DNA of 64,000 nt from Dolomedes plantarius (GCA_907164885.2 OU015493.1:61267668-61331667); one strand, 5' to 3'. Positions 33,978 to 45,020 are shown, counted from the first letter of the stretch. Program-made: numbers and translations. Notes: generated by a model not told the origin, from the sequence alone.

Positions 33978-34277
33978 TTACGCATTAACAGGTAAAATAC
34001 AGATTTTAGTAATGGGCCTTTTAAAGATTCCAGACTGAGTTTTCACCTTAACAACTCTGACCCGTTTGTCATCACCAAAATAGAGCTCAATTATTCTACC
34101 TAATGCCCATTTTTGAGGAGGTAGATTTTCATCCTTGAGAAGCACTAGCTCATTGATTTTCACATTATTTTTCTCCACCATCCACTTGGACCTCTGTTGC
34201 AGATTATTAAGATACTGTACTTGCCATTTCCTCCAAAAAATTTGAATTATTTTTGTCATTCTTTTCCAGTTGGACAA
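33978..34277 (-). pseudogene. BEL/Pao integrase C-terminal domain (DUF5641-like) remnant
   Basis: 99 open codons on the minus strand: IFWRKWQVQYLNNLQQRSKW, then INELVLLKDENLPPQKWALG, RVVKVKTQSGIFKRPITKIC and LP. This is the tail of the BEL/Pao integrase. Upstream, 264 bp without coding sequence separate it from the gag-pol stop, so several hundred codons of integrase core are deleted. It cannot be translated from the gag-pol frame. Confidence 0.9.
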
Positions 34278-34540
34278 GCGAGTATCTGCTCAATTAATTA
34301 TTCTACCAAACACTAATTTTTTGAGAATTGATAAACTAGTGAAATTTACCCTTAATGACAAAAAGACAATTAAAGTCTAACCAATATTAACTAAGTATAC
34401 GAGAGAAGGATTAATTACACAATAACAGCACAAAGTATTACACATGAATATACCTATATGGAAAATATTATAAAAACACTCATTACTTTTCAAAAGAATT
34501 GTTAACAACACAATGAATACAAGTTCGACCCTTGAGTAAT

Positions 34541-37500
34541 CTAAAACACACTAATCATATTTTTCTCAGTTAAACAGTTTTCCTTTTTTCTGTTATTGAA
34601 ATTTCTCTCAAATTTTACACATTCATTGCGAGCATTTTGTGCTCGTGATCTAGTCTTTAGAACTAAAAGGTTTGTAGGGTCAACAAAATACTTTGTAGTG
34701 TACCCTCTAGTTACATAATACACAACAGCATTGGATTTAGTGTAACTGTTACTAATACTAAATAACTCTTGTTGAAATGAATTAGAAGTTACAGTAAGCA
34801 CATGTAAGTCACTTTGTTTTGAATGTTTGAGTTCAGACGTGAACTCGTCTCGTATGACTGATGTAGGAATTTCACGTTCGGGATACTCTCGGTCAGTCAG
34901 GAAAGTAGGGTCCTCGAACCACAGTTCACTCGTAGCCAGTTTCTCAGGATTCATTCCTCTCGAGATAAGGTCCGCTGGATTGTTCTCGGAAAACACTTGA
35001 CGCCACTGTTGTACTGCTGTCAGGTCTTGTATTTTGGCTACACGGTTTGCCACGAACGTTTTTAGTAGGTAGGGCTCTTTTCGTATCCATGAAAGTACAA
35101 TCATGGAATCACTCCACAGATAGATGTCACTTGCCTTAAATTGTAAGGCAATCTTCACTTTGGTTATCAACTTTGCTAAAAGAACAGCTGCACATAACTC
35201 TAACCTTGGTATTGTAGCCCGCTTAAGAGGCGACACACGTGACTTGCTACAAACCAAGTTCACTTCGAAGGCACCATTTTCTGACGTTGATTTGCAGTAA
35301 ATGACGCATCCATATGCAGACTCGGACGCATCTGCAAATCCGTGAAGCTCAATATGCACTGATTTTTCTATCAGTATACACCTCTTAACACTCACGTTAT
35401 TTATTGCTGGCAAGGATTCAATGAAATCTTTCCACTGTTGCGCTTCCGTGTCAGGAAGCGGATCGCTCCAGTCTAAATTCAAGCACCACAGTTTTTGTAA
35501 AAAGATCTTTGCTCTCGCCACCACCGGACCTAAGAGTCCAAGGGGGTCAAAAGCTCGCGCAATTGTGGAAAGCACTGATCTCTTCGTAGGCGGAACCCCG
35601 TTTTCCAGCTGAATTTGGAAAGTAAAGTGGTCAATGCTAGGTTTCCACGAAACACCTAGCGCCTTTGTTTCTTCTTGAAAATTGTAGTCACTGTCAAGCC
35701 CTGTTTTTAATTCAGGGTTATTACTACACCACTTGTGTAGCATCATGCCTCCGCTCTTGAGAGCCCCTATTAACTCCGATTGAAGTTCCTTTGCTTCGCT
35801 TAGAGTGTCGGCACCACTCAGGACATCGTCCATGTAGAAATCCCTCTCTAAAACTGGCGACGCTAAAGGATAATTCTCATATTCATCTCTGGATAACTGA
35901 AGTAACACTCTGGTAGCGAGATGAGGTGCGCTTACTGTGCCATACGTCACTGTTTTGAGCTCATAAGTCTTAACTGGCTCATTCACTCCCTCCTTCCAAA
36001 GAATTCTCAGAAGTTTAGTTTGGCTGGGGTCAATTAAAATCATCCTATACATTTGCTTAATATCAGCCACGAAAGCATAAATGTGCTTACGAAACCTCAC
36101 CATTATTGAAAAAAGGTCTTCCTGACTAACCCCACCGTTATATTGCAAGGAGTTAAGTGAATTACCTACGGTTGTTCGTGAAGAAGCGTTAAAAACTACA
36201 CGAAGTTTTGTCGTACTTTTATCAGGGCGATAGACTCCTAAATGTGGTATATAATATGTTCCCACTTCTTCCTCACACTCAGAAATTTCCTTCATATGAC
36301 CCAAATCGTTATATTCGCGCATAAATTCCCTATATAATTCTAAATACTCAGGCTCTCTTAAAAAGCGACTCCACAGCGAATTTAATTTTTTAAGGGCAAT
36401 ATCTCTGGATTTTCCTAAACTCATTGGATCTTCTTTTAATGGCATTTTTACTATATATCTCCCCGTACTATCTCTCTTAACGTTTTTCTCAAAATGCTCT
36501 TCACAAATTAATGCTTCTTTATTTTTGGGTACTTCTATCTCCACATTTTCTATTTCCCAAAATTTCTCTAAAGCTTCGTTTAAACCAGTATTATCCCCAA
36601 TGAACCCACAATGTACATTTCCCTCAGTTGCTATGGGTATGCTCCCACTAACTACATATCCAAAAACTGTATTCTGTAGAATCAAATTACTATTAGCAGG
36701 ATAAATCTGACCTGGCTGTAACAACTCATAAAAGATCTCAGCGCTCAAAAGCAGATCTACGCGACCTGGCACATTAAAGTTTTCATCCGCTAGCTTTACA
36801 TAGCTTAATTCTGGCACATTTACCTTAAGCATTTTTGACGGCAAGAAATCTGTAATTCTGGATACAACTAAAAATTCTAATTCTTTTTCAAAATTTCCCT
36901 CAAAATTGGAAATTGTTGTACTAACCACATATTTAATTGTGGTGGAGGTATCTCCTATCCCGCAAACTGTCATATTGGTTCTATCTCTTTTTAAACCGAG
37001 ACTATTCGCACAGTCTATGGTCATGAATGAATTCATTGCCCCTGGATCTAAAACTGCTCGTGCATTGTATAATTTTCCTCGATTGTCCCTCAACAAACAA
37101 TTCACAGTACTGAGCAAAACGGTTTTACATTTATTTATCCCTCGCACAGAAAGAACTGAATTATTGTTTTGACTAGCACTCTGGAAGGACGACCCGACCC
37201 TATCTGTTGCCGCTGATAAGGGATGTCTGGGTTCAAAGACCTCTGCATTGGGAGAAAGGAGGGGTTGACTCGTAACCGAAGATGCTCTCTCAGGGGGGTG
37301 ATGTCCAAGGACAATTTCCCCTTTCGCATAGCATAGCGAAGAGTGATGTTTTTTTCCACAAAAGTAACATGAACTTTTTGACTCACAAACTGATTTCTTG
37401 TGAGATCCTAGACAGTTGAAACATAGACGATTTCTCTTCACCACCTCAATTCTTTCATTGATAGATAATGCCTTGTACTTTGGGCATTTAGACACAATAT

Positions 37501-38485
37501 GATTAATTTTTTCCTCGCAATATAGTATGCATTGTGAATCTTTCACTTCAGATAAAAATGATTTAGAAACATTTCTCGAATATGAATTTTTCTGATAACT
37601 GGAATTTATGGTCATGGTTTTTCCTCGTGAAGCAAAATATACGTCAATCTCCTTAGATATCTGAATCGGGTGAAACCACGTTTCAGCCTGCCTTACGCTT
37701 ATAAAAGAAGCAGTCTCTTTGTCTAATGTTTGAAATAGTTTATCGGAAATCAAGAGTTTTTTTAATGTTTCGAAATCTGTCACTTTTCTCAATTTTAGGT
37801 AGTAATCAAGACTAGTTGTTAGTCGAGATGTAAATTGTAAATGCGTCTCATTTGTCTGACGTACTGCCTTTCTGAATTGGTCTAAAACATCTTGCGGCGA
37901 CGGTTCGAATTCCCGTAAGACGATTGTTTTGACTTTTGAATAGTCGCAAAGCTCATCATCTTTGATGTATGTCAGCACATTTGAGGCCTTCTCACCAAGC
38001 AAATTTATGAGAATCTCAGCTTTGAACTTTTCTGGTACGTTTTTCGTGTGAAAGGCTCTCTCTAACGATGCAAAATATAGCACCCATCCTTCGGGTTTGC
38101 TAGGAACTCTTAAAGTTAAAGTTCGAACACCTTTCACAAGAGACTCTAAAGACTCACTTTTCTCAACCGGATTTTCTTTTTCCGGGGAAATCTCTCTCGA
38201 TTCTGCTCTGATTTTAGCCAATTCTAGCTCGGCTCGTGTTTTTTCCAGCTTAAGTTTTTCAAACTCTATCTCTTTATTTTTTAAATCTAACTCTCTCTGC
38301 TCTTCTGATTTTCTAGTATCCACAATCTCTGTAATTAATTCCTCAACATAATCAGGATCAATTTTAAATTTCTCAGAACGCTTTATAATATTTGTCAACT
38401 CGATCACAGACATTTTGTCCGTTACTGCTTCATTTAGATTTACGGCAACAAGCCGAAGATCATCTTTTATCGCGTTCTTAAACAT
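34541..38485 (-). CDS. BEL/Pao gag-pol polyprotein (gag, protease, RT, RNase H)
   Basis: One open frame of 1314 codons with no internal stop encodes the replication proteins of the element. Order: a charged, probably coiled-coil leader (residues about 55-105, Glu/Lys-rich); gag of the DUF1759 type (about 115-290); zinc knuckles with CFNCLGSHKKSVC near 352 and CYFCGKKHHSSLC near 373; a DUF1758-type aspartic protease with LDPGAMNSF near 477 (LDSG is usual); reverse transcriptase from about 760 (VVFNASS), catalytic YMDD near 881; the A17-type region with RAFDPLGLLGPVV near 970; RNase H with GFADASESAYG near 1047 and WSDS near 1130. It ends just after the RNase H/connection (ADLISRG) with a short unrelated tail. 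The integrase zinc finger and DDE core that should follow are absent. The start ATG at 38485 fits the leader length. Confidence 0.95.
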   Translation of the reverse strand: MFKNAIKDDLRLVAVNLNEAVTDKMSVIELTNIIKRSEKFKIDPDYVEELITEIVDTRKSEEQRELDLKNKEIEFEKLKLEKTRAELELAKIRAESREISPEKENPVEKSESLESLVKGVRTLTLRVPSKPEGWVLYFASLERAFHTKNVPEKFKAEILINLLGEKASNVLTYIKDDELCDYSKVKTIVLREFEPSPQDVLDQFRKAVRQTNETHLQFTSRLTTSLDYYLKLRKVTDFETLKKLLISDKLFQTLDKETASFISVRQAETWFHPIQISKEIDVYFASRGKTMTINSSYQKNSYSRNVSKSFLSEVKDSQCILYCEEKINHIVSKCPKYKALSINERIEVVKRNRLCFNCLGSHKKSVCESKSSCYFCGKKHHSSLCYAKGEIVLGHHPPERASSVTSQPLLSPNAEVFEPRHPLSAATDRVGSSFQSASQNNNSVLSVRGINKCKTVLLSTVNCLLRDNRGKLYNARAVLDPGAMNSFMTIDCANSLGLKRDRTNMTVCGIGDTSTTIKYVVSTTISNFEGNFEKELEFLVVSRITDFLPSKMLKVNVPELSYVKLADENFNVPGRVDLLLSAEIFYELLQPGQIYPANSNLILQNTVFGYVVSGSIPIATEGNVHCGFIGDNTGLNEALEKFWEIENVEIEVPKNKEALICEEHFEKNVKRDSTGRYIVKMPLKEDPMSLGKSRDIALKKLNSLWSRFLREPEYLELYREFMREYNDLGHMKEISECEEEVGTYYIPHLGVYRPDKSTTKLRVVFNASSRTTVGNSLNSLQYNGGVSQEDLFSIMVRFRKHIYAFVADIKQMYRMILIDPSQTKLLRILWKEGVNEPVKTYELKTVTYGTVSAPHLATRVLLQLSRDEYENYPLASPVLERDFYMDDVLSGADTLSEAKELQSELIGALKSGGMMLHKWCSNNPELKTGLDSDYNFQEETKALGVSWKPSIDHFTFQIQLENGVPPTKRSVLSTIARAFDPLGLLGPVVARAKIFLQKLWCLNLDWSDPLPDTEAQQWKDFIESLPAINNVSVKRCILIEKSVHIELHGFADASESAYGCVIYCKSTSENGAFEVNLVCSKSRVSPLKRATIPRLELCAAVLLAKLITKVKIALQFKASDIYLWSDSMIVLSWIRKEPYLLKTFVANRVAKIQDLTAVQQWRQVFSENNPADLISRGMNPEKLATSELWFEDPTFLTDREYPEREIPTSVIRDEFTSELKHSKQSDLHVLTVTSNSFQQELFSISNSYTKSNAVVYYVTRGYTTKYFVDPTNLLVLKTRSRAQNARNECVKFERNFNNRKKENCLTEKNMISVF

Positions 38486-38530
38486 TGTATCAGTAATTCA
38501 GTAAATATGCGTTAAATCTCACAGCAACAC

Positions 38531-38703
38531 AAATTAAGTACTCATTAACTCACAGTTATAAAATTCAGAACTCATAAAATCACAGATATAAATTCGGCAC
38601 TCATTAAATCACACTTTTAAAATTCAGGACTCATTAAATCACAGTTTTAAAATTCAGGACTCATTAAATCACAGTTTTAAAATTCGGAACTCATTAAATC
38701 ACA
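38531..38703 (-). repeat. Six 30-bp tandem repeats in the BEL leader
   Basis: Copies start at 38531, 38561, 38590, 38620, 38650 and 38680, with the core ACTCATTAAATCACAGTTTT. They lie between the primer site and the gag start. The central copies are nearly identical. Confidence 0.92.
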
Positions 38704-38835
38704 TATATTCTCTAATGTACTATAAAAGATTCCTACTTCTCTTTCCGGAGCATCACAATCGAAATCCTCATATAAACCGGAGGTTAACACACAAAAATAT
38801 CCAAGGTTGCCTTCTCAGGTTCTCGACGGACCAGG

Positions 38836-39062
38836 TGTCGTCGCTAGCTCAGGACACCACACAAAGTAATCACTCATGGACTGTTTAAAGCTCAGTTTAT
38901 TACATAACTCTATAAAAGACTCAGACCCATCGGTTACGCGGTCACAAGCACCGCAAAACACGTCTCTCCTATGGGGTCTCTCGAAGAACTCTGGTAAACA
39001 AACACCCTTGTTTTTAAAAGGGGGCGCTGCTGCAACAGCGCTTGGGGGGTTGGTTCAGAACA
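38836..39062 (-). repeat. BEL/Pao 5' LTR
   Basis: 227 bp, starting TGTTCTGAACC on the minus strand. It should hold the promoter of the element and lies 350 bp upstream of the gag-pol start. Confidence 0.95.
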
Positions 39063-39163
39063 ACTATACTTATATAAATATTTTTTTTAATATTGACTTC
39101 TGTGCGCATAAAGTTTTTATGGACATCTAAAAAAAAATCTACAATACCCAAGGCCAGAGCCGG

Positions 39164-39790
39164 TCCTATAGGTGAGGCGCCGAGTCAGGAGCCAAAAGGA
39201 GACAGACTCAAAATACGAAATTTTTAATGAATAATGAAAAAAAATATTACTAGTTTAATCTAATAAATGAAGAAATTCGTAAAAATATACAAATATAAGC
39301 GAATGGATAGACTATTTTTTTATATAAATTCCTGAATTTGAGATTAGGAGAATTAAATTTTGTATGCATATTTCCAAATGTTATTGTATGTCTAAGAATC
39401 CAACTAGCTCTATTACCTCTGGTCATGGGTTACCGAAAAACTGAGCCGCCACCGCTCTCCAGCCAATACCATTTATGAAGTGTGGCATAGTGTAGCAGCA
39501 GCTGAGAGCAGTTTTTCTAAATTGAAAATATTTAAGAGTTATCTATGAACTACACCACCTCAAGCGCGATTGAATGATCTGACAATAATGTCTGCAGGAA
39601 AGACGGTATGAAAAACAATAAATTATAGAGATACAATCAAGCAATTTGCTGCAATATAGGCTCGAATAATAATTTAGAAATTATTTTTATTACATAAGGA
39701 ATTACATTCATATTTATTAAACCTTTTCTACTTTTTTTAAGTTCTGTAATTTTTTATTTTTATGTGTTTTTTTATAAATAAATACATATT
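39164..39790 (+). mobile_element. hAT element with TTF/ZMYM-type transposase, copy 2 (fragment)
   Basis: It starts CAGAGCCGGTCCTATAGGTG, the same terminal type as copy 1 at 28616. It is homologous to copy 1 through CGAAATTTTTAATGAATAAT and the transposase fragment to about 39790. The right end was not found. Confidence 0.72.
39365..39690 (+). pseudogene. hAT dimerisation domain remnant, copy 2
   Basis: FPNVIVCLRIQLALLP, an insertion of about 90 bp, then ESSFSKLKIFKSYL, a stop, and ARLNDLTIMSAGK match the copy at 27370-27605. Stops and the insertion make it non-functional. The inserted segment (about 39420-39515) includes GCCGCCACCGCTCTCCAGCC. Confidence 0.72.
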
Positions 39791-39899
39791 TTCCCGAAAA
39801 TGTCCGTTATGCTATTTAGTAGACTGTTTCTAACAGCGAAACATTCATTACTTACGAGCCTGTCCAAAAGCTTGTAACAGCGACGTTTTTAGAACTGGC

Positions 39900-40235
39900 C
39901 TAAGGCTCGGTGCACACGAGCGATGCGGCGCCGGTGCGGCACCGCAGTTGCGATTAGAAGTACATAGAGTTGAACTAACCGACTCACACGGACGTAGGCG
40001 TCGCTGCGGCTTCGCAACGACCGGTTTTTTTACCCCGAGTACTGCTTCATCGCATGAACGACAACGGCTTAGCAGTACCTTCATTTCAACTGCGCTATTC
40101 ACACGGACGACATTTTGCCGCAAAAACAAAATGGCTGAAAGTGTAGACACAGAACTTTTAATCGAGAAAGTTAAAAAGTTTAGTGAATTGTGGGATATTA
40201 AATGTGAAAAGTACAATATATTTACAATATATTAA
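39900..40235 (+). pseudogene. Harbinger-type end with MADF-domain protein start
   Basis: GGCTCGGTGCACACGAGCGA followed by GC-rich GCGGCGCC text resembles a Harbinger terminal region; TCACACGGAC repeats at 39981 and 40101. The downstream frame from ATG 40131, MAESVDTELLIEKVKKFSEL then WDIKCEKYN, fits the first helix of a MADF (Myb/SANT-like) DNA-binding domain, the second protein of PIF-Harbinger elements. It ends after 34 codons in AT-rich sequence. Confidence 0.55.
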
Positions 40236-40239
40236 ATAT

Positions 40240-42540
40240 ATTAAACTGTACACAAATTAATTACACAAATTAAATACACAATTTAATATATTTAAAATAT
40301 ATTAAATTGTGTACAATATATTTACATTATTCTAATTTTTTGAACCATGTTATGAAGTATTCTAATATTTTGAATTTTTTTTCCCTTGCTGTTTTAAATA
40401 TATTTTCTATTTCATTGTAATATGTTCATATTTTTATAATCTACAAAATATACAGATTTGTATTATGATAATTTATATTTGATATCATTGATTATTTATT
40501 TGATAAATTAGATTTGCAATTCCCTTGACCATATTTTCTTTCATTATTCTAATTTTTTGAATCTGAGCTGTAGTCTGAAAACAGACTCAATCCTTCCTTT
40601 GGAAAATTCAGTACAGATGTGACTTTTTGTTAAAGGAATCTAGCAGACCGTTAAATACATAATCGTGGGCCACTTCCCTAAGTGGAAAAAGGGGTCAATT
40701 TTTAGGAAAAGACCACAAAGAGACAATTCAAGGCCTGGGGTGTCAGGCTGACAAAAAGGAACGCATGCCTGGAGGTGCCAGGTGACATTTATTTAACGGA
40801 TCACGACGATCAGGTTTACAATATTTCAGATAAATCTACATTAGTCATATTTCAGTCTCGTATTATTTTTTGATGTTTTCTCAAATGTAATTAGATAAAA
40901 ACAGCAGAGCATAGCAGTATATAACTTAATTAAAAATTAAACACAAATCTAAACAATATGCTAGAAAGTAAAAATTAAAAATATTTTTTGATTTATTAAA
41001 CTTTTATTAATTTCCATTTATTAAATTTTTAAATATTTATTGTTATTTTTAAATATCGCATTTTCCGTTCGCATTTATTGTTAAATGCAGTCATTTTGCC
41101 ATGGCAGTTTTCCGACATCACTAATGCAATAGTCCGCCCATGTATTTCTGATCTGATTTAAATTGATCCCTCCTTGATTTTGATGGGATCCTTGATTTTG
41201 GCCGCTCTCATATTGTGACTCTTTCAAGATTAAATTAAATTAAAGCAGTTTACAGAAAACGACTTTCCAGCAAAGGAGACGACCTAAAATTGACCCCCAA
41301 AACAACCTCTCCACAATCATAAATACAACTTGCTGCCATAGAATTAAACTGAGGGCAAATGAAAAATAACACTTAAATTCAAATGACCAAAAGAAAAGGC
41401 TTGACAATTATATTTTTAAACTTAACAACAATTTATTCAGACCTTACATGATTTAACGTTACAATAATTTTTTTTTTACCCTTAAGACTATCCTCATCAT
41501 AAATTAAATCTGCACTTATCCATTTACTTATATATATATATATAATAATCACAATGGTTACACACACATATTACATAAGAACGGATGGCTGGTGACCTGT
41601 AGGTTTTTAACACTTTATATGAGCTCAATATAATTATAATAGAATTAAATTTAATATTACCTCAGTCGACTGTAGGCTAAAAAAATTTGAGAGGGAAATG
41701 TAAGGAAAGGAAGAAAAGAAAACAAAAAATCGAAATTGCAGGCTCCATAGCTGCTTCAATGACCAGGGAATACTTCAATTTTCCGGGATCGGACGGAGAG
41801 ACGCTGAAGGGGTAAAACGGCCAAACGCTCCGAAGTCACGACAGTACTCCCTCCGTTTTTCTACACCACCCCCTCCGAAGAAAAAATCCGCGAAAGGGAA
41901 AACTTTTTTTTTTTTTTACACCCCTCGCCTGCGCGTAGGAATGAAAGACGTAAAATAGTTCTTTTCGGCTCCTTGCGTTACGGGCATACAACCACCTTAA
42001 CTCTGGAATGCCCTGGCCCTTCTTGGATGTTAGAGGCTGAATTATTTTTTTCATGCATTGGTACTTGGCTGTTTTTCCTTTATTAATAAGCTGCGGAGGA
42101 ACTCGCCTTCTTCAGGTGTTGTATCCCACCGCGGAAGAAAAAAACTCCTCCTCGAGCCGGCCTGAGTGCAGAATCACTTAACATTCCTTTGGGCTGTGTT
42201 TTTGGTACGAAGCAAGATGGACACTCCGAGATCCCACGGGGTCCTGCGAAAGCGTAAGACAAAAAATGGCAAGGAAGGAGGTATAGAGTTACCGTGGCAT
42301 AGATTTTGAAAAGAAAAAGGTAACTCTAAGGAAAACCGAGTTTAGGGAAAGAAAAGGGGTTTTACCAAATATCTAATTTTATATTATTAAATTAAATTTT
42401 ACAAAACAACCTTATACAGCCATCCAATAGAATAATCCAGCCACCTTACATTATATCTATAAATATACATATATCATAACAGAGAAAGACGTGATATTAT
42501 AAATAAAACATACAGTCTTACATTAACCATAACAGTCATA
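40240..42540. other. Long interval without a recognised gene
   Basis: 40240-41650 is strongly AT-rich with AATATATT repeats and a (TA)n at about 41530. 41700-42360 is G+C-richer, with several runs of A or T and no domain in its frames (a 72-codon minus-strand frame at 42054-41836 is basic and unrecognised). Confidence 0.4.
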
Positions 42541-42544
42541 AAAT

Positions 42545-43080
42545 CCTTCGATACATAATGTATCTTCAAATTTATATCAATCTCTTTTGAGAACATAATT
42601 ATGAAGGACACAACACGTTTTGATGATGCTTATAGCAAAATCAGGTTTCACGTTTAGAGGCCTATGTAGTATTCGCCATTTGTTGCTCAAAATTCCAAAC
42701 GAACATTCGACATATCTTCGAGCTCGAGATAGTCGGTAGTTATTATTATTTTATTTATTTATTTATTTTTTTTTTTTTTTTTTTGGGGGGGGGACAAACA
42801 TTTACCGCTGTACAGTCTCAAAACATTTCTTGAAGCATTTTCCTTGTCATCTCCAACAAATACGTAGGGCAGGACTGGGTGATCCATCCCAGGCAGGGGT
42901 TTACCTGTTAGTATTTTCACGCCTCCGCTTTCTAATTTTTTATTAAAAGAGCGATTTTGGAAAATTAAACTATCCGAATCTTTGCCATAGGAGCCAATAT
43001 CTACATACAAAAAGTTATATTGTGAATCAGCAATTGCTAATAACACCACAGAAAAATAATGTTTGTAGTTGAAGTATAAT
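42545..43080 (-). pseudogene. HARBI1-like Harbinger transposase, C-terminal half, interrupted
   Basis: Harbinger nuclease (DDE_Tnp_4 family) cuts at 3-bp TWA-type targets. The minus strand from 43049 reads LLAIADSQYNFLYVDIGSYG, KDSDSLIFQNRSF, KPLPGMDHPVLPYVFVGDD and NVLRLYSGKCL. These match the middle of HARBI1, with the catalytic Asp of YVDIGSYGKDSD and of FVGDD. A stretch with a T run of about 19 and a G run of 9 (42735-42790) breaks the frame. The protein resumes at 42735 with NYRLSRARRYVECSFGILSN, KWRILHRPLN and CCVLHNYV. The N-terminal helix-turn-helix is not found. Confidence 0.85.
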
Positions 43081-43089
43081 GAACAACTT

Positions 43090-44660
43090 CTTCAAAAGAG
43101 TGTTTGCTTATTCGGAAGAAATTAAAAAACTTTGCTTCGTCATGATACAAGTCTTCATATAATAAGGAAAATGTCCCTTTTAACAACCTCGAACTCACCA
43201 GTGGGTAGACCTAATAATTTCTTTTTCTGTATTTTAAATACTTATAAACAAAGTACGAAAACACAACTCTTTTTCTTGAGTACGCTTCCAACTCTCGTGT
43301 CCTCAATGTTACAGCTCGCGTTCTCTAATTGTTCGCTCGTGTACACCACCTGTCTGTCACGTGAATTTCACAGAAGGGATCGGCCCGACCGTGACCTTCG
43401 AAGGTCACGCCCTGACTCTGCCCAAGGCCATCTCTCGTGATTTGCCCCGCCTATCCAATCTCTCCAATAATTACTTGTATTCATTCAAGCTAATAGATGG
43501 CAGCACATACAATTACCATGATATATACATATTTTTTTTTTAATTTCAAAGGATTATAACAAAAACGGATTAAAATCTTTTAATCTTTGAAAATCACTCT
43601 ATTAATTAAAACCTTATAAATAGCTGACTGGAAGATATCAAGAAAATATTAATCCCATGTTGTTTGTAACGTCTAAAATTAAGAACTTATTGAATTGGTT
43701 AGGTTAGGAAAAGATATTTCAGCAGACAATTAAACTTATTCAATACATCAGATATTAAAAGGTTTTGAAAAGGAATATGCAATGGGATTTAATGGTTGAA
43801 AAATCCTGTATTCACATTGTGATACACAATATCTCGTCTATCTGCAACAAAAAAATTAAGTAGTATATCAAGCAGGATAGTATTTCTGGCGTAAAATTCG
43901 TTTTATGATAGAACAATATTAGCTTTTATTGGCATGAAACTAATTTTGAAGTAATAGGACTACATACCACTGTATTTTTATTAATTTCATTATGCAGATG
44001 CGAATAGATTCAATGCCCGGCCTTAAAAAAATGTCTTATATTTCCTTTTCAGGCCACTCAAGTCATGGTAATAATAATGATAACCTGCCCTCTCATCGGA
44101 TCCATATTCTCATTAAAAAATTACAAATCGTTTTAAAAAAGAAATTTAAAAAAATGCGTCGAGCATCCACTTTTGGGTGTGAAATTAAACGGGATTATAG
44201 TGCTGCCATCTATACTTAGACACACAAATAACAAGATATGTTTAAAGATGTATGCATTATTAATTTTTTTAGATAAGCAACTAAAGATAAATCTGATAAA
44301 CATTAAATAAGAGTAATACATAAATGAAATATCATTTGTCAAAATTTCATAAATATTTTACAAATATTTCTAATACAGAAATAATAATTTTGGGATATGT
44401 AACAGTGATATCGAGGCTAATATATTCAAATAATAGTGGAATTATTGACTTCCGAAGCAGCTAGCAGCAAAATGTCACAATGGTGTTGCTATTTGAAAAG
44501 AGCTTGAATTATAAAATTCTGTCCTCTATTTGTCTAAAATGAGCTTAGTCGTAAAATCTCTTACGTTTCATCTACTTCAAAAAAGTCGGCGACTTAAAAT
44601 TGTTCCACTTCTTCTTAAAATTGTTCCTTCGCCCAAATTTCTTAACTGACACCTTTAGGA
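43090..44660. other. Interval without a recognised gene
   Basis: Mostly AT-rich. Open frames of 60-102 codons at 43132-43543 and 43992-44342 show no known domain. Confidence 0.4.
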
Positions 44661-44670
44661 ATGATTTCTG

Positions 44671-44922
44671 CTATGACAAAATGAACAGAAGGCCCTTAGT
44701 TCCATTGCGTGTACTAGAAGAAAATTTGTTGATGTACTCACCAAAGGCTAGCTGGCTGGGTTTGTCCTGAGAGCATTCAAAGGAATTGTCACGATAACAA
44801 TCATATCTAATGTTCTCTGGCTTGAAAATGGCTACCACTTTTCCAGGACCACTTCCTAGAAACGAGACACTGAAATAACCGTTAAATCGTAAATTATTGG
44901 GTATGAGATGATGTAAGGACAC
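44671..44922 (-). CDS. Unrecognised 83-codon open frame
   Basis: The minus-strand reading contains GYFSVSFLGSGPGKVVAIFK followed by PENIRYDCYRDNSFECSQDK. The G-rich turn followed by VVAIFKP recalls the nucleotide-binding lobe of type II phosphatidylinositol 4-kinases (where AVFKP is common), but the match is short and the rest is not found nearby. It could be an exon of a host gene, an element gene fragment, or chance. I give no function. Confidence 0.2.
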   Translation of the reverse strand: MSLHHLIPNNLRFNGYFSVSFLGSGPGKVVAIFKPENIRYDCYRDNSFECSQDKPSQLAFGEYINKFSSSTRNGTKGLLFILS

Positions 44923-45020
44923 TTAAACACCGTCACTTTGAGAAAACCAGGCGAGCAGTCTAGGTCTCCAGACCCGAATTAACAGTAGCACCGGAAAATG
45001 CTGGTGCATAGAAAGCCTTA

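Larger units (their letters stand above)
33598..39062 (-). mobile_element. BEL/Pao LTR retrotransposon, young, integrase deleted
   Basis: Direct LTRs of 227 bp (33598-33824 and 38836-39062) differ at a single position (AAAGCTTAG versus AAAGCTCAG). The 5-bp duplication ACTAT is perfect (33593-33597 and 39063-39067). On the minus strand the LTR runs TGTTCTGAACC to GCGACGACA. The primer site TGGTCCGTCGAGAACC lies two bases inside the 5' LTR, and the polypurine tract GTGGGGCGGAA directly precedes the 3' LTR. The element is 5465 bp, short for BEL/Pao, because the integrase core is missing. Confidence 0.96.

Noticed and set aside
36906..37172. Plus-strand frames within 34541-38485
   Set aside because: They lie antisense to the BEL/Pao polyprotein, which has clear domains; no independent evidence supports them.
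37895..37920. GGTTCGAATTCCC as a tRNA B box
   Set aside because: It lies in the BEL/Pao coding sequence and has no A box or tRNA fold around it.
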